Counted from the first letter of the stretch, positions 23,848-33,473 are shown. The stretch: 64,000 bases of DNA from Orlajensenia stereocauli (GCF_039548895.1 NZ_JBCLVG010000002.1); one strand, 5' to 3'. Notes: generated by a model not told the origin, from the sequence alone. Numbers and translations: made by a program.

Positions 23848-25380
23848 TCAGCGGGAGGCGACCAGCGCCGCCCATAGCTCCGCTCGCGCCGGGAAGGTCG
23901 AGAGGTCCCGTCCGAGAACGCGCTCGGCCACCGCGATGCGGTTGCGCACAGTGTGCCGATGCACCCCGAGTGCCTGGGCCGCCGCGTCGAACTGCGCGTC
24001 GTTCTCCAGCCATGCGCGCAGCGTCGCGACGAGCACGGTGCCGTTCTCGGCGTCGTGCTGCGCCAGCGGGGCCAGGCTGGCGCGGGCGATCTCAGCGGCA
24101 TCCGTCGCCCCGAGCGAGGCGAGGACACCGCCGGCAGCGACGGTCTCGAAGTCGACGACGGACCCGCCCGATCCCTCGATGACGGATGCCGCCCCCAGCG
24201 CGCGGTGCGCCTGCGCCCGAGAGCGTGCCAGCTCGGTCAGAGGGCCGGGAGCCGACAACCCGATGCGCGCGTCGAAGGTCGCGGCGAGCCGGCGCAGCAC
24301 AGGGAGCACGGCCGACGTCGCGACGGCCAGCAGGTCTCCGTCGACGGCACCGAAGAAGAGGGACGACGGGGTGCGGCGGGTCTCGGACTCGAGGAGCTCC
24401 TCGAGTGCGCCCCGGCGGTCGGTGTCGACGGCGATGGCGGCCATTCTCACGTCGCCCGTGGGCATCCCGCCCCAGAGTTCGGTTCCCGAGGTGCTCGCCA
24501 ACTCGACCTCGCCCCCGAGCAGCAGGCGGAGCAACCCGGTGCGCAGGCGTGACCTGGAGGCGTCGAGTTCATGGTTCTGCTCGAGGGCGAGGCTCGCGAG
24601 CCCGACGACCGATGCCACCACCTCGCGCGCCGACTGGTCGAGCGAGGTTCCACCGCCGACGGCGAGCACTCCGCGCAGCCGGCCGCGGCGCCCGAGGGTG
24701 TGCAGCGTGAGGGTGTCGTCGCCGGCGGCCGAGGTCGCGCTCGCGCGGGTTCCGCGGGTGAGGAGGAGGGTTGCATCCTGACGCACTCCGCGGAGCGCCG
24801 TCGGGTCGATCGCGTCGGCCGGGAAGACCCGATCAACCGCTCCTGACGCGTCGAAGAGCGCGACGCCCTGACCGAGGCTGCGAGCGAGTTCGGCGAGGGC
24901 TGCGCGCAGGCCGTCTGGGCGGAGGGCCGCGAGCGAGATGGCGCGTTGCGCATCGAGAGCCCATGAGTGCCGTGCGTAGGCGTCCTCGGCGATGAGATCG
25001 GCTGTGGCCCTGGCTATCGCGATGAAGGGGACGCGGTACGGCACCTCGAACAGCGGCAGCCCGGAGCGGCGGCAGGCGTCGACGAGGGCGGTCGGGGTGC
25101 CGTCGCGCACCACCTCGGTGCCGAAGCCGAGGCCGACGACGCCGCGTTCGACGAGCCGGGCGACGTAGGCGTCGGCATCCGTCGGTGAATCGCCGAACTG
25201 CGTGCCGGTCGTCAGGAGCACCTGATCGTCGACGAGGAACGGGGTCGGGTCGACGAGGTCGGTGCTGTGAGCCCACTGCACGCCGCGGTCGAGAGCGCCG
25301 ATCGGCAGTGCGTCGATGTCGCTCAACAGGGTGAGGGCGAGCTCGGGCCGGTGCAGCAGGGTGGCGAGCGTGGGGAGCAT
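23848..25380 (-). CDS. PucR-family transcriptional regulator of GABA genes
   Basis: The 510-residue regulator has an N-terminal PucR domain (TLATLLHRPELALTLLSD through about 130), a GGDEF-like central part, and the C-terminal PucR HTH (FDAAAQALGVHRHTVRNRIAVAERVLGRDL). Members sense purine or amino-acid pathway intermediates and usually activate adjacent catabolic genes. It is divergent from gabT-gabD, so a GabR-like role is likely. The ATG at 25380 has GGAGGGACC upstream. A further 21 residues in frame are excluded because they lie over the promoter (TACACT at 25426-25431). Confidence 0.85.
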   Translation of the reverse strand: MLPTLATLLHRPELALTLLSDIDALPIGALDRGVQWAHSTDLVDPTPFLVDDQVLLTTGTQFGDSPTDADAYVARLVERGVVGLGFGTEVVRDGTPTALVDACRRSGLPLFEVPYRVPFIAIARATADLIAEDAYARHSWALDAQRAISLAALRPDGLRAALAELARSLGQGVALFDASGAVDRVFPADAIDPTALRGVRQDATLLLTRGTRASATSAAGDDTLTLHTLGRRGRLRGVLAVGGGTSLDQSAREVVASVVGLASLALEQNHELDASRSRLRTGLLRLLLGGEVELASTSGTELWGGMPTGDVRMAAIAVDTDRRGALEELLESETRRTPSSLFFGAVDGDLLAVATSAVLPVLRRLAATFDARIGLSAPGPLTELARSRAQAHRALGAASVIEGSGGSVVDFETVAAGGVLASLGATDAAEIARASLAPLAQHDAENGTVLVATLRAWLENDAQFDAAAQALGVHRHTVRNRIAVAERVLGRDLSTFPARAELWAALVASR

Positions 25381-25465
25381 CGGTCCCTCCAGGCGATAGA
25401 CATCATGAACAGTGCAGGCAACCTCAGTGTACGCAGCGGCCATCGGCTCACGCCGAGAGCGGGTC

Positions 25466-25471
25466 TAGCAT
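25466..25471 (+). promoter_or_regulatory. Candidate -10 box of the gabTD operon
   Basis: TAGCAT would start transcription near 25478 and give a leader of about 36 bases with TGGAG before the gabT ATG. No consensus -35 is seen, consistent with an activator-dependent promoter. Confidence 0.5.
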
Positions 25472-25513
25472 CGCCACATCGCACGTCACCCTCGCACCAT
25501 CTGGAGACCGCTC

Positions 25514-26896
25514 ATGACCCTCGTCGAATCCGCGCCCACGTCTGCCGTCACCGGGGGCCCGAGCCTGCCGCAGGAACGCCGCCTCGTCACCGCCATCCCC
25601 GGACCCAAGTCGATCGAGCTGATGAGCCGCAAGACCGAGGCCGTCGCGGCCGGAGTCGGGGCCACCATCCCGATCTTCACCGCTGCCGCCGGCGGGGGAG
25701 TCGTCGTCGACGTCGATAGCAACTCGCTCATCGACCTCGGCAGCGGCATCGCCGTCACAGGTGTCGGCAACTCCAACCCGCGCGTCGTCGCCGCCGTCGC
25801 AGAGCAGCTCGAGCGCTTCACCCACACCTGCTTCACCGTGGCGCCCTACGACTCCTACGTGGAGGTCGCCGAGGCCCTCAACCGCCTCACCCCCGGTGAC
25901 TTCACCAAGCGCAGCGCCCTGTTCAACTCGGGCGCCGAGGCCGTGGAGAACGCCGTGAAGATCGCCCGACACTACACGCGCAAGCAGGCCGTCGTAGCCT
26001 TCGACCACGCCTACCACGGTCGCACCAACCTCACGATGGGCCTCACCGCCAAGAACCAGCCGTACAAGAACGGCTTCGGCCCGTTCGCCCCCGAGATCTA
26101 CCGCGCACCGCTCTCGTACCCGTTCCGCGACGGCGGCCTCGACGGCGTCGAAGCCGCCGAGCGCGCCATCCTGCAGATCGAGAAGCAGATCGGCGTCGAG
26201 AACCTCGCCGCGCTCATCATCGAGCCCATCCAGGGCGAGGGCGGCTTCATCGTTCCCGCCGACGGCTTCCTGCCCACCCTGCTCGCCTGGACCCGCGCCA
26301 ACGGCGTCGTGTTCATCGCCGACGAGGTGCAGACGGGCTTCGGCCGCACCGGCCAGTGGTTCGCCAGCGATGCCGAGGGCATCGTGCCCGACATCATCGT
26401 GACCGCCAAGGGCATCGCGGGCGGACTGCCGCTGTCGGCCGTCACCGGTCGCGCCGAGATCATGGACGCAGCCCAGGTCGGTGGCCTCGGCGGCACCTAC
26501 GCCGGCAGCCCCATCGCCTGCGCCGCGGCCCTCGCCACGATCGACGCCTACGAGAACGACGGCCTCATCGAGCGCGCGGCCGCCATCGGCGAGGTGCTCC
26601 TCGGTCGCCTCAACGAGCTCGCGGCATCCGACCCTCGCATCGGAGACGTGCGCGGTCGGGGTGCCATGGTCGCCATCGAGCTGGTCGACCCGGCCACCGG
26701 AGCTCCGGATGCCGCCATCACCGGTCGCGTCGCGGGCGCCGCCCACAAAGCCGGCGTCATCGTTCTCACCTGCGGCACCTACGGCAACGTGATCAGGTTC
26801 CTGCCACCCCTCACCATCGGCGACGACCTGCTGCTCGAGGGCCTCGGCGTCATCGCCGACGTTCTCGCAGCCGACACCGGGGCGGTCGCAGCATGA
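25514..26896 (+). CDS. gabT: 4-aminobutyrate aminotransferase
   Basis: The 460-residue PLP enzyme transfers the amino group of GABA to 2-oxoglutarate and yields succinate semialdehyde. Features of class III aminotransferases are present: NSGAEAVENAVKIARHYT, AFDHAYHGRTNLTMGLTAKN, EPIQGEGGF, DEVQTGFGRTG and the PLP lysine K299 in TAKGIAGGLP. Its stop overlaps the gabD start (ATGA), a standard GABA catabolic pair. The upstream PucR regulator probably controls it. Confidence 0.93.
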   Translation: MTLVESAPTSAVTGGPSLPQERRLVTAIPGPKSIELMSRKTEAVAAGVGATIPIFTAAAGGGVVVDVDSNSLIDLGSGIAVTGVGNSNPRVVAAVAEQLERFTHTCFTVAPYDSYVEVAEALNRLTPGDFTKRSALFNSGAEAVENAVKIARHYTRKQAVVAFDHAYHGRTNLTMGLTAKNQPYKNGFGPFAPEIYRAPLSYPFRDGGLDGVEAAERAILQIEKQIGVENLAALIIEPIQGEGGFIVPADGFLPTLLAWTRANGVVFIADEVQTGFGRTGQWFASDAEGIVPDIIVTAKGIAGGLPLSAVTGRAEIMDAAQVGGLGGTYAGSPIACAAALATIDAYENDGLIERAAAIGEVLLGRLNELAASDPRIGDVRGRGAMVAIELVDPATGAPDAAITGRVAGAAHKAGVIVLTCGTYGNVIRFLPPLTIGDDLLLEGLGVIADVLAADTGAVAA

Positions 26897-28371
26897 GCGC
26901 CACGGTGACGGCATCGCGCGAGGCCGAGCTGCTCGCATCCGTTCCCCACCAGCTCTTCATCGGCGGCGAGTGGACGGATGCCGCTGGCGGTGCCACGCTC
27001 GACGTGCGCGACCCGGCCACCAACGCCGTCATCGCGACGATCTCCGACGCCTCCGTCGAGGACGGCGCCCGCGCGCTCGACGCCGCCGTCGCCGCCCAGG
27101 CCGACTGGGCGGCCACCGCACCCCGTGTGCGCGGCGAGATCCTGCGGAAGGCCTTCGACCTGCTGCAGGAGCGCAAGGAGGACTTCGCCCTCCTCATGAC
27201 GCTCGAGATGGGCAAGCCCCTCGCCGAGGCGCGCGGAGAGGTCGCCTACGGCGGCGAATTCCTGCGCTGGTTCAGCGAGGAGGCCGTGCGCATCAGCGGT
27301 CGCTACGGGCTCAATCCAGAGGGCACCGGCCACATGCTCGTGTCGCAGCAGCCCGTCGGCCCCTGCTTCCTCATCACGCCGTGGAACTTCCCGCTGGCGA
27401 TGGCGACGCGCAAGATCGCGCCGGCGCTCGCCGCGGGCTGCACAGTGGTCGTGAAGCCGGCCGAGCTCACCCCGCTCACGACGCTGGCGTTCGTCGCCCT
27501 GCTCGTCGAGGCGGGCCTGCCCGCCGGAGTCGTCAACGTGATCACCACGTCGACGTCGTCGGCCGTCTCGGGTCCGATCATCGCCGACCCGCGCCTGCGC
27601 AAGCTCTCGTTCACCGGCTCGACCGGTGTCGGCCGCAAGCTCATCGAGCAGGCGGCCACGGGCATCCTCCGCACCTCGATGGAGCTCGGCGGCAATGCCC
27701 CGTTCGTGGTGTTCGAGGACGCAGACCTCGACAAGGCCGTCGACGGCGCGATGCTGGCGAAGTTCCGCAACATCGGCCAGGCCTGCACCGCAGCCAACCG
27801 CTTCATCGTGCACGAGGCCGTGGCTGTGCAGTTCGCCGCCAAGGTCGCCGAGCGCGTGAAGGCGATGGCCGTGGGCCGTGGCACCGAGGACGGCGTGGCC
27901 ATCGGCCCGCTCATCAACGACGCAGCGGTCTCGACCTCGCTGGAGCTGGTGACGGATGCCGTCTCCCGTGGCGCCTCGGTGCTCACCGGGGGCAGCGCCG
28001 TCGACGGCGAGGGCAGCTTCTTCGAGCCGACAGTGCTGACCGACGTTCCGGCCGACAGTCGCATGCTCCGCGAGGAGATCTTCGGTCCGGTGCTGGGCAT
28101 CACGACGTTCAGCGACGAGGATGAGGCTGTGCGCCTCGCGAACGGAACGGAGTACGGCCTCGTGTCGTACGTCTTCACCGAGAGCCTGGCGCGCGGACAC
28201 CGCATGATCGAGCGCCTCGAGACCGGCATGATGGGCCTCAACGTCGGCGTCGTCTCCAACGCGGCCGCGCCGTTCGGCGGGGTCAAGCAGTCGGGCATCG
28301 GCCGTGAGGGCGGGCTCGAGGGCATCCACGAGTACCTCTCGACGAAGTACACGCTCATCCCCGTCTCCTAG
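26893..28371 (+). CDS. gabD: Succinate-semialdehyde dehydrogenase
   Basis: The 492-residue aldehyde dehydrogenase oxidises succinate semialdehyde to succinate with NAD(P)+. It has the ITPWNFPLAMATRKIAPALAAG cofactor segment, FTGSTGVGRKL, general base E264 in MELGGNAPF and the catalytic C298 in GQACTAANRF. C-terminal EIFGPVLGI and GGVKQSGIGREGG are as in GabD. It completes the route from GABA to the TCA cycle. It might also oxidise 4-aminobutanal from the neighbouring putrescine oxidase, since no separate dehydrogenase for that step is encoded nearby. Confidence 0.92.
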   Translation: MSATVTASREAELLASVPHQLFIGGEWTDAAGGATLDVRDPATNAVIATISDASVEDGARALDAAVAAQADWAATAPRVRGEILRKAFDLLQERKEDFALLMTLEMGKPLAEARGEVAYGGEFLRWFSEEAVRISGRYGLNPEGTGHMLVSQQPVGPCFLITPWNFPLAMATRKIAPALAAGCTVVVKPAELTPLTTLAFVALLVEAGLPAGVVNVITTSTSSAVSGPIIADPRLRKLSFTGSTGVGRKLIEQAATGILRTSMELGGNAPFVVFEDADLDKAVDGAMLAKFRNIGQACTAANRFIVHEAVAVQFAAKVAERVKAMAVGRGTEDGVAIGPLINDAAVSTSLELVTDAVSRGASVLTGGSAVDGEGSFFEPTVLTDVPADSRMLREEIFGPVLGITTFSDEDEAVRLANGTEYGLVSYVFTESLARGHRMIERLETGMMGLNVGVVSNAAAPFGGVKQSGIGREGGLEGIHEYLSTKYTLIPVS

Positions 28372-28379
28372 CCGACCAC

Positions 28380-28478
28380 CGCTCGCTGAGGGCCGAGCGA
28401 AGCGACCGCCCGAAGCGCAGAGGGCGACGCACCCCAGCAGCGCTTCGACCGCGGACTTCGTCCGGGCCTCAGCGACCG
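28380..28478. repeat. REP-like inverted pair between gabD and puo
   Basis: A type B copy (28380-28418, GGGCCGAGCGAAGCGACCGC) and an inverted type A copy (28440-28478). The puo ribosome-binding site (GAAGAAGGAA) begins immediately afterwards, so the element separates two halves of the pathway. Confidence 0.8.
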
Positions 28479-28504
28479 AGAACTGAAGAAGGAACACACG
28501 CACC

Positions 28505-29863
28505 ATGCAGAAGATCGAACGCGACGTCGTCGTGATCGGAGCCGGAGCATCCGGACTCACCGCCGCCACCGAGCTGCGCAAGGCCGGCCTCACCGTCGCC
28601 GTGCTCGAAGCCCGCGACCGCGTCGGGGGCCGCCTCTGGACCGACGACATCGACGGCGCAACGCTGGAGATCGGCGGCCAGTGGGTGTCACCCGACCAGG
28701 ACGCCCTGATCGAGACCCTCGATGACCTCGGGCTCGAGACCTACGAGCGCTACCGCGAGGGACTCAACGTCTACATCGGCCCGACCGGTGAGAAGCGCAC
28801 CTTCGAGGGCGAGATCTTCCCCGTGGCAGCGCAGACCGAGCAGGAGATCGTCACGCTCATCGAGAAGCTCGACGCTCTCGTGGCAGAGATCGACCCGGAC
28901 CAGCCGTGGGCGCATCCGCTCGCCAAGGACCTCGACGAGATCTCGTTCAGCCGCTGGCTCGAGACGCAGACCGAAGACGAGGAGGCGCGCGAGAACATCG
29001 GCATGTTCATCGCCGGCGCGATGCTCACCAAGCCCGCCCACGCGTTCTCCGCCCTGCAGGCACTCCTGATGGCGGCATCCGCCGGCAGCTTCTCGAACCT
29101 CGTCGACGCCGACTTCATCCTCGACAAGCGCGTGGTCGGCGGCCTGCAGCAGGTGCCCCTCCTGCTCGCCGAGCGCCTCGGCGACGACGTGCACCTGAAC
29201 TCGCCTGTGCGCACGCTGCGGTGGGGGCCGGACGGCGTGACCGCCATCAGCGAGAACGTGGAGGTCAGCGCCCGCTTCGCCGTGCTCGCGGTGCCTCCCA
29301 TCCTGATCAGCCGCATCTCCTACGAGCCGCCGCTCCCGCGTCGGCAGCAGCAGCTGCACCAGCACCTCTCCATGGGCTTCGTCATCAAGGTCCATGCCGT
29401 GTACTCGACGCCGTTCTGGCGCACCAATGGCCTCTCGGGCACGGCGTTCAGCCCCTACGAGCTGGTGCACGAGGCCTACGACAACAGCTACCACGGCGAC
29501 CCGCGCGGCACCCTCGTGGGCTTCGTGGCCGATGAGGCGGCCGACGGCGTCTTCGCCGTGAGCGAGGAGGAACGGAAGCAGCGCATCCTCGAGTCACTGT
29601 CGCACTACTACGGCGACGAGGCCCTCACCCCCGAGGTGTTCTACCTGAGCGACTGGGGAAGCGAGGAATGGACCCGCGGCGCCTATGCCGCGAGCTTCGA
29701 CATGGGAGGCCTGGCCCGCTACGGCGCAGACCTGCGCACCCCCGTCGGGCCCATCCACTTCTCCTGCAGCGATCTGGCGGGCAAGGGCTACCAACACGTC
29801 GACGGAGCCATCCGCATGGGCATCGAGACCGCCGCCGCCATCGTGGAGCGGGCGGGCGCATGA
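28505..29863 (+). CDS. puo: Putrescine oxidase (flavin monoamine oxidase)
   Basis: The 452-residue flavin amine oxidase begins with the Rossmann motif VIGAGASGLTAATELRKAG (G12, G14, G17) and LEARDRVGGRLWTDDIDG, then EIGGQWVSPDQ. FAD contacts recur at the C-terminus (DLAGKGYQHVDGAIRMGIETA). It closely resembles Rhodococcus and Micrococcus putrescine oxidase, which converts putrescine to 4-aminobutanal, ammonia and peroxide. Placement after gabTD supports a putrescine-to-succinate route. AAGAAGGAA precedes the ATG, and the stop overlaps the UspA gene. Confidence 0.87.
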   Translation: MQKIERDVVVIGAGASGLTAATELRKAGLTVAVLEARDRVGGRLWTDDIDGATLEIGGQWVSPDQDALIETLDDLGLETYERYREGLNVYIGPTGEKRTFEGEIFPVAAQTEQEIVTLIEKLDALVAEIDPDQPWAHPLAKDLDEISFSRWLETQTEDEEARENIGMFIAGAMLTKPAHAFSALQALLMAASAGSFSNLVDADFILDKRVVGGLQQVPLLLAERLGDDVHLNSPVRTLRWGPDGVTAISENVEVSARFAVLAVPPILISRISYEPPLPRRQQQLHQHLSMGFVIKVHAVYSTPFWRTNGLSGTAFSPYELVHEAYDNSYHGDPRGTLVGFVADEAADGVFAVSEEERKQRILESLSHYYGDEALTPEVFYLSDWGSEEWTRGAYAASFDMGGLARYGADLRTPVGPIHFSCSDLAGKGYQHVDGAIRMGIETAAAIVERAGA

Positions 29864-30735
29864 GTGCCGCGCCCCGCATCGTCGCCGGCTACACAGCCGA
29901 CGACTCGGGGGCAGACGCCCTGGCCCTCGCCGGACGTCTCGCCCGCGCCAGCGGTGCGCTGCTCGAGGTGGTCATGGTACTTCCGAGCGAGGCTCGCAAC
30001 GCCTCGGTGCCGACGGATGCCGGCTACGAGCGCTTCCTCAAGGAGCAGTCGCGCGCCTGGCTGACCACGGCGTCGCGCGCCCTCGGCGACGATGTCGAGC
30101 GCGCCCTGCACATCCGCTACGCCGAATCGTTCGCCGAGGGGCTCATCCAGGCTGCGCACGAGTTCGGCGCCAGGCTCATCGTCGTGGGCGCCGCGCGCGG
30201 AGGCCTGTTCGGCCGGTCGCGCATCGGCTCGGTCGCAGACGAGCTGCTGCACTCCTCCGACGTGCCCGTCGCACTGGCGCCGGCCGGGTCGCGCGAAGTG
30301 CCCGTGGACCTGGGCGTCACGCGTGTCACGACGATGATCGGAACGCGCCCGGGGGCGGATGCGCTGCTCGAGGCATCCGTTCGCCTGGCCCGACAGACCG
30401 AGACGCCGCTGCGGCTGCTCTCGCTCGCCTCGATCGACCTGCCTGCAGGACTCGACGAGCACCTGGCAGCCCTCACCGGAAGCGCCCACGCCGACGAAGT
30501 GCTCGACGAGGCCCGCCGCGCCCTCCCCGATGGCATCGCGGCGTCGGCAGCCACGGCGACGGGCTCGAGCATCGAAGATGCCGTGCGCGCCCTCGACTGG
30601 GAGCCAGGCGAGATGGTGCTGGTGGGCTCGAGCCGCCTCGCAGCACCCCGACACCTCTTCCTCGGTTCGACAGCGGCCAAGATGCTGCGCGAGCTCCCCG
30701 TCCCCATGATCGTGGTGCCCCGCACCACCGCCTGA
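29860..30735 (+). CDS. Tandem universal stress protein (UspA)
   Basis: The 291-residue protein has two Usp domains. The first ends with LIVVGAARGGLFGRSRIGSVADELLHSSDVPV and the second with MVLVGSSRLAAPRHLFLGSTAAKMLRELPVPMIVVP. Both retain the G-x2-G-x8-9-G(S/T) nucleotide-binding pattern in modified form. Usp genes coupled to transporters in actinobacteria are common and probably bind ATP to regulate the partner. It overlaps puo by four bases and precedes the permease by 11. Confidence 0.85.
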   Translation: MSAAPRIVAGYTADDSGADALALAGRLARASGALLEVVMVLPSEARNASVPTDAGYERFLKEQSRAWLTTASRALGDDVERALHIRYAESFAEGLIQAAHEFGARLIVVGAARGGLFGRSRIGSVADELLHSSDVPVALAPAGSREVPVDLGVTRVTTMIGTRPGADALLEASVRLARQTETPLRLLSLASIDLPAGLDEHLAALTGSAHADEVLDEARRALPDGIAASAATATGSSIEDAVRALDWEPGEMVLVGSSRLAAPRHLFLGSTAAKMLRELPVPMIVVPRTTA

Positions 30736-30746
30736 AAGAGGCAGCA

Positions 30747-32318
30747 ATGACGCACCCCTCAGACCCGCAGGCACCGCTCACAGCGGCCAGTTCCGCCATC
30801 CCCGGCACGGCAGCCGGCAGTGAGACAGCGAAGAAGGGCAAGGGCCTGAGCGCCGGCTCGGTCGGGCTCATCGGCGCCATCGTCATCGGGATCTCGTGCA
30901 TCGCCCCGGCCTACACGCTCACCGCGGCGCTCGGTCCGACTGTCTCCGAGGTGGGGGTGCAGGTTCCCGCCATCATCCTGGTCGGGTTCATCCCGATGCT
31001 GCTCGTGGCCTTCGGCTATCGCGAGTTGAATCGACGGATGCCGGACTCCGGCACCTCGTTCACCTGGGCCACCCGGGCGTTCGGGCCGTGGGTGGGCTGG
31101 ATGGCCGGATGGGGCCTCATCGCGGCGACCATCCTCGTGCTGTCGAACCTCGCCGGCATCGCCGTGGACTTCCTGTTCCTGCTGATCTCGCAGATCGTCG
31201 GCAACCCCGACATCGCCGAGATCGCGATGAACCCCTTCGTCAACGTGGTGACCTGCCTGCTCTTCATGCTGGGTGCGACATGGATCTCCTATCGCGACAT
31301 GCAGACCACGCAGAAGCTGCAGTACTGGCTCGTCGGATTCCAGGTGCTCGTGCTCGTGCTCTTCTCGGTCGCGGCACTGGTGGAGGTGGCCAACGGCAAC
31401 GCCTTCGACGCCACGGCCATCGAGTGGTCGTGGTTCAACCCGTTCGCCATCGACTCGTTCAGCGCGTTCGCCGCCGGCCTCTCGCTCTCGATCTTCATCT
31501 TCTGGGGCTGGGACGTGACCCTCACGATGAACGAGGAGACCAAGGGCTCATCGAAGACGCCCGGCCAGGCAGCCACCATCACCGTCGTCACGATCGTGAT
31601 CCTCTACCTGCTCATCGCCGTCTCGCTCATCGCGTTCGCCGGCGTCGGCGACGGGGAGTACGGCCTCGGCAACCCCGACATCCAGGACAACGTCTTCTTC
31701 CACCTCGCCGGCCCCATCCTCGGACCGCTCGCTGTGCTGGTCTCGCTCGCCGTCCTCACCAGCTCGGCATCGAGCCTGCAGTCCACATTCGTCTCCCCGG
31801 CGCGCACCCTGCTGGCCATGGGCCACTACGGCGCTCTGCCGGAGAAGTTCGCGAAGGTGAGCCCGCGGTTCTTCACCCCCGGCTATGCCACCATCGTGTC
31901 GGCGATCGTGGCCTCGGTCTTCTACACGGTGATGCGCTTCCTCAGCGAGAACGTGCTGTGGGACACCATCACGGCACTCGGCATGATGATCTGCTTCTAC
32001 TACGGCATCACGGCGTTCGCCTGCGTCTGGTACTTCCGCGCCCAGTGGTTCCGCTCGGTGCGGAACGTGTTCTTCACCCTGCTGTTCCCGCTCATCGGCG
32101 GCGTCATCCTGGGCGTGCTGTTCTTCACGACGCTCATCGACAGCATGGACCCCGACTACGGCAGCGGGTCGTCGGTCGGCGGCCTCGGCCTGGTGTTCGT
32201 GCTCGGCATGGTGGTGCTGCTCGGCGGCGTCGTCGTGATGCTCTGGCAGTGGCACAAGCGCCCCGCCTTCTTCCGCGGCGAGACGCTGACGGCGGCTGAG
32301 ACCGAGTCACCGGAGTAA
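30747..32318 (+). CDS. APC-superfamily amine/amino acid permease
   Basis: The 523-residue transporter has a cytoplasmic N-terminus of about 35 residues and about 12 helices. SVGLIGAIVIGISCIAPAYTLTAALGP is helix 1 with the unwound GISCIAP. GTSFTWATRAFGPWVGWMAGWG is typical of APC permeases of the PuuP/amino-acid type. Its place at the end of the puo-uspA unit suggests uptake of putrescine or another amine. The ATG has AAAGAGG upstream. Confidence 0.85.
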   Translation: MTHPSDPQAPLTAASSAIPGTAAGSETAKKGKGLSAGSVGLIGAIVIGISCIAPAYTLTAALGPTVSEVGVQVPAIILVGFIPMLLVAFGYRELNRRMPDSGTSFTWATRAFGPWVGWMAGWGLIAATILVLSNLAGIAVDFLFLLISQIVGNPDIAEIAMNPFVNVVTCLLFMLGATWISYRDMQTTQKLQYWLVGFQVLVLVLFSVAALVEVANGNAFDATAIEWSWFNPFAIDSFSAFAAGLSLSIFIFWGWDVTLTMNEETKGSSKTPGQAATITVVTIVILYLLIAVSLIAFAGVGDGEYGLGNPDIQDNVFFHLAGPILGPLAVLVSLAVLTSSASSLQSTFVSPARTLLAMGHYGALPEKFAKVSPRFFTPGYATIVSAIVASVFYTVMRFLSENVLWDTITALGMMICFYYGITAFACVWYFRAQWFRSVRNVFFTLLFPLIGGVILGVLFFTTLIDSMDPDYGSGSSVGGLGLVFVLGMVVLLGGVVVMLWQWHKRPAFFRGETLTAAETESPE

Positions 32319-32320
32319 CC

Positions 32321-32359
32321 CGGTCGCTGAGGCCCGGACGCAGTCCGCGGCTGAAGCGC
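32321..32359. repeat. REP-like element, type A
   Basis: Core GGCCCGGACGCAGTCCGCGG begins two bases after the permease stop and ends 15 bases before the next promoter. Confidence 0.8.
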
Positions 32360-32373
32360 CCCGGTGCCGTGCC

Positions 32374-32379
32374 TAGACT
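32374..32379 (+). promoter_or_regulatory. Leaderless promoter -10 box (third lacI gene)
   Basis: TAGACT ends six bases before the GTG start. Confidence 0.65.
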
Positions 32380-32385
32380 GACGAG

Positions 32386-33393
32386 GTGCAGCAAGCCCCC
32401 GACGTCATCACCCTCCAGCATGTCGCCGATCGGGCCGGCGTCTCCAGGGCCACGGCCTCCCTCGCGCTGAGCGGCAAGGGGCGGATCGCGCCGGCCACGC
32501 GTCAGCGCGTGAAGGATGCCGCCGACGATCTCGACTACGTCGTCAACGTCATGGCCCGCAACCTGCGGGGCTCCCGCTCCGGTGCCATCGGCCTCTACGT
32601 TCCCGACCACACCCTGAGCTTCAGGTACTACATGGACGTGGCGTTCGGCGCGGTGGAGGAGGCTCAGGCCTCCGACCTTCTCGTCACCCTGATGCCCACG
32701 GCATTCGCTCCACGCTCCGGAATCACCGAACACCTCGACGGCTTCATCATGATCGACCCCATCGACGGCGACCCCATCGTCGAGCGCCTGCTCTCGGGGC
32801 GCAGCCCCGTGGTGAGCGGCGAAGACGCACCGGCCGACGCCGAGGAGCCGTACGGCGTCGTCTACGGCGACCACCGTCGCGGAATCCGCCTTCTGCTCGA
32901 TCATCTGTGGGCGAACGGATGCCGCCGGCCCGCGTGCCTGCTGCCCGACCGTTCGATCGCCTGGGGCCGCGGCATGCAGGACGGCTACAGGGAGTGGTGC
33001 GCCGAGAAGGGCATCGCGGAGCACATGCTCGTCGGCGACTTCCAGTCGACGACGGAGCAGGTGCGCGGCCTGCTCGACGGCTTGCTGGGCGCCCTCGACG
33101 GTGTCGACGGCATCATCGCGGCCCCTGAAGGCACGGCTCTCATCGCACTCGACGCCATCCGCTCGGCCGGATTGGAGATCGGGCACGACCTGCTGCTCGC
33201 CAGCTACGTCGACAGCGACTCGCTCGCTCTGGTGGAGCCCTCGATCACAGCGCTCGACCTGCATGCCCGCGAATTCGGACGCCAGTGCATGCAGCTTCTC
33301 GCGGACTCCCTCGACGGCGGCTCCCGGCGAGGAGAGCGCGTCGAGGTCGCGATCTCCGTCATCGAGAGGCGATCCACGCGACGGATTCCGTAG
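32386..33393 (+). CDS. LacI-family transcriptional regulator
   Basis: The 335-residue protein has a LacI HTH (TLQHVADRAGVSRATASLAL, hinge LDYVVNVMARNL) and a ligand domain. The domain is unusual in lacking the common FDD motif and ending VISVIERRSTR. The leaderless GTG start is supported by TAGACT six bases upstream. It lies upstream of, and on the same strand as, an amino-acid permease and an amidohydrolase. The AT-rich region between them holds three similar sites, so it probably controls those genes. The effector is unknown and need not be a sugar. Confidence 0.88.
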   Translation: MQQAPDVITLQHVADRAGVSRATASLALSGKGRIAPATRQRVKDAADDLDYVVNVMARNLRGSRSGAIGLYVPDHTLSFRYYMDVAFGAVEEAQASDLLVTLMPTAFAPRSGITEHLDGFIMIDPIDGDPIVERLLSGRSPVVSGEDAPADAEEPYGVVYGDHRRGIRLLLDHLWANGCRRPACLLPDRSIAWGRGMQDGYREWCAEKGIAEHMLVGDFQSTTEQVRGLLDGLLGALDGVDGIIAAPEGTALIALDAIRSAGLEIGHDLLLASYVDSDSLALVEPSITALDLHAREFGRQCMQLLADSLDGGSRRGERVEVAISVIERRSTRRIP

Positions 33394-33424
33394 ACATACT
33401 GCATCAGAAATGCGGATTTAGTCG

Positions 33425-33442
33425 TGCAAAATCGGTTATGCA
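33425..33442. promoter_or_regulatory. Candidate operator 1 in the AT-rich region
   Basis: TGCAAAATCGGTTATGCA has TGCA ends and an AATCGGTT core, a near-palindrome of the size bound by LacI dimers. The surrounding 60 bases (33421-33480) are 33% GC. Confidence 0.65.
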
Positions 33443-33457
33443 ATACGAAATAAATAG

Positions 33458-33473
33458 TGCATAATCGATTTAC
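33458..33473. promoter_or_regulatory. Candidate operator 2 in the AT-rich region
   Basis: TGCATAATCGATTTAC carries a symmetrical AATCGATT core and one TGCA arm. A possible CATAAT -10 box overlaps it. Confidence 0.5.
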
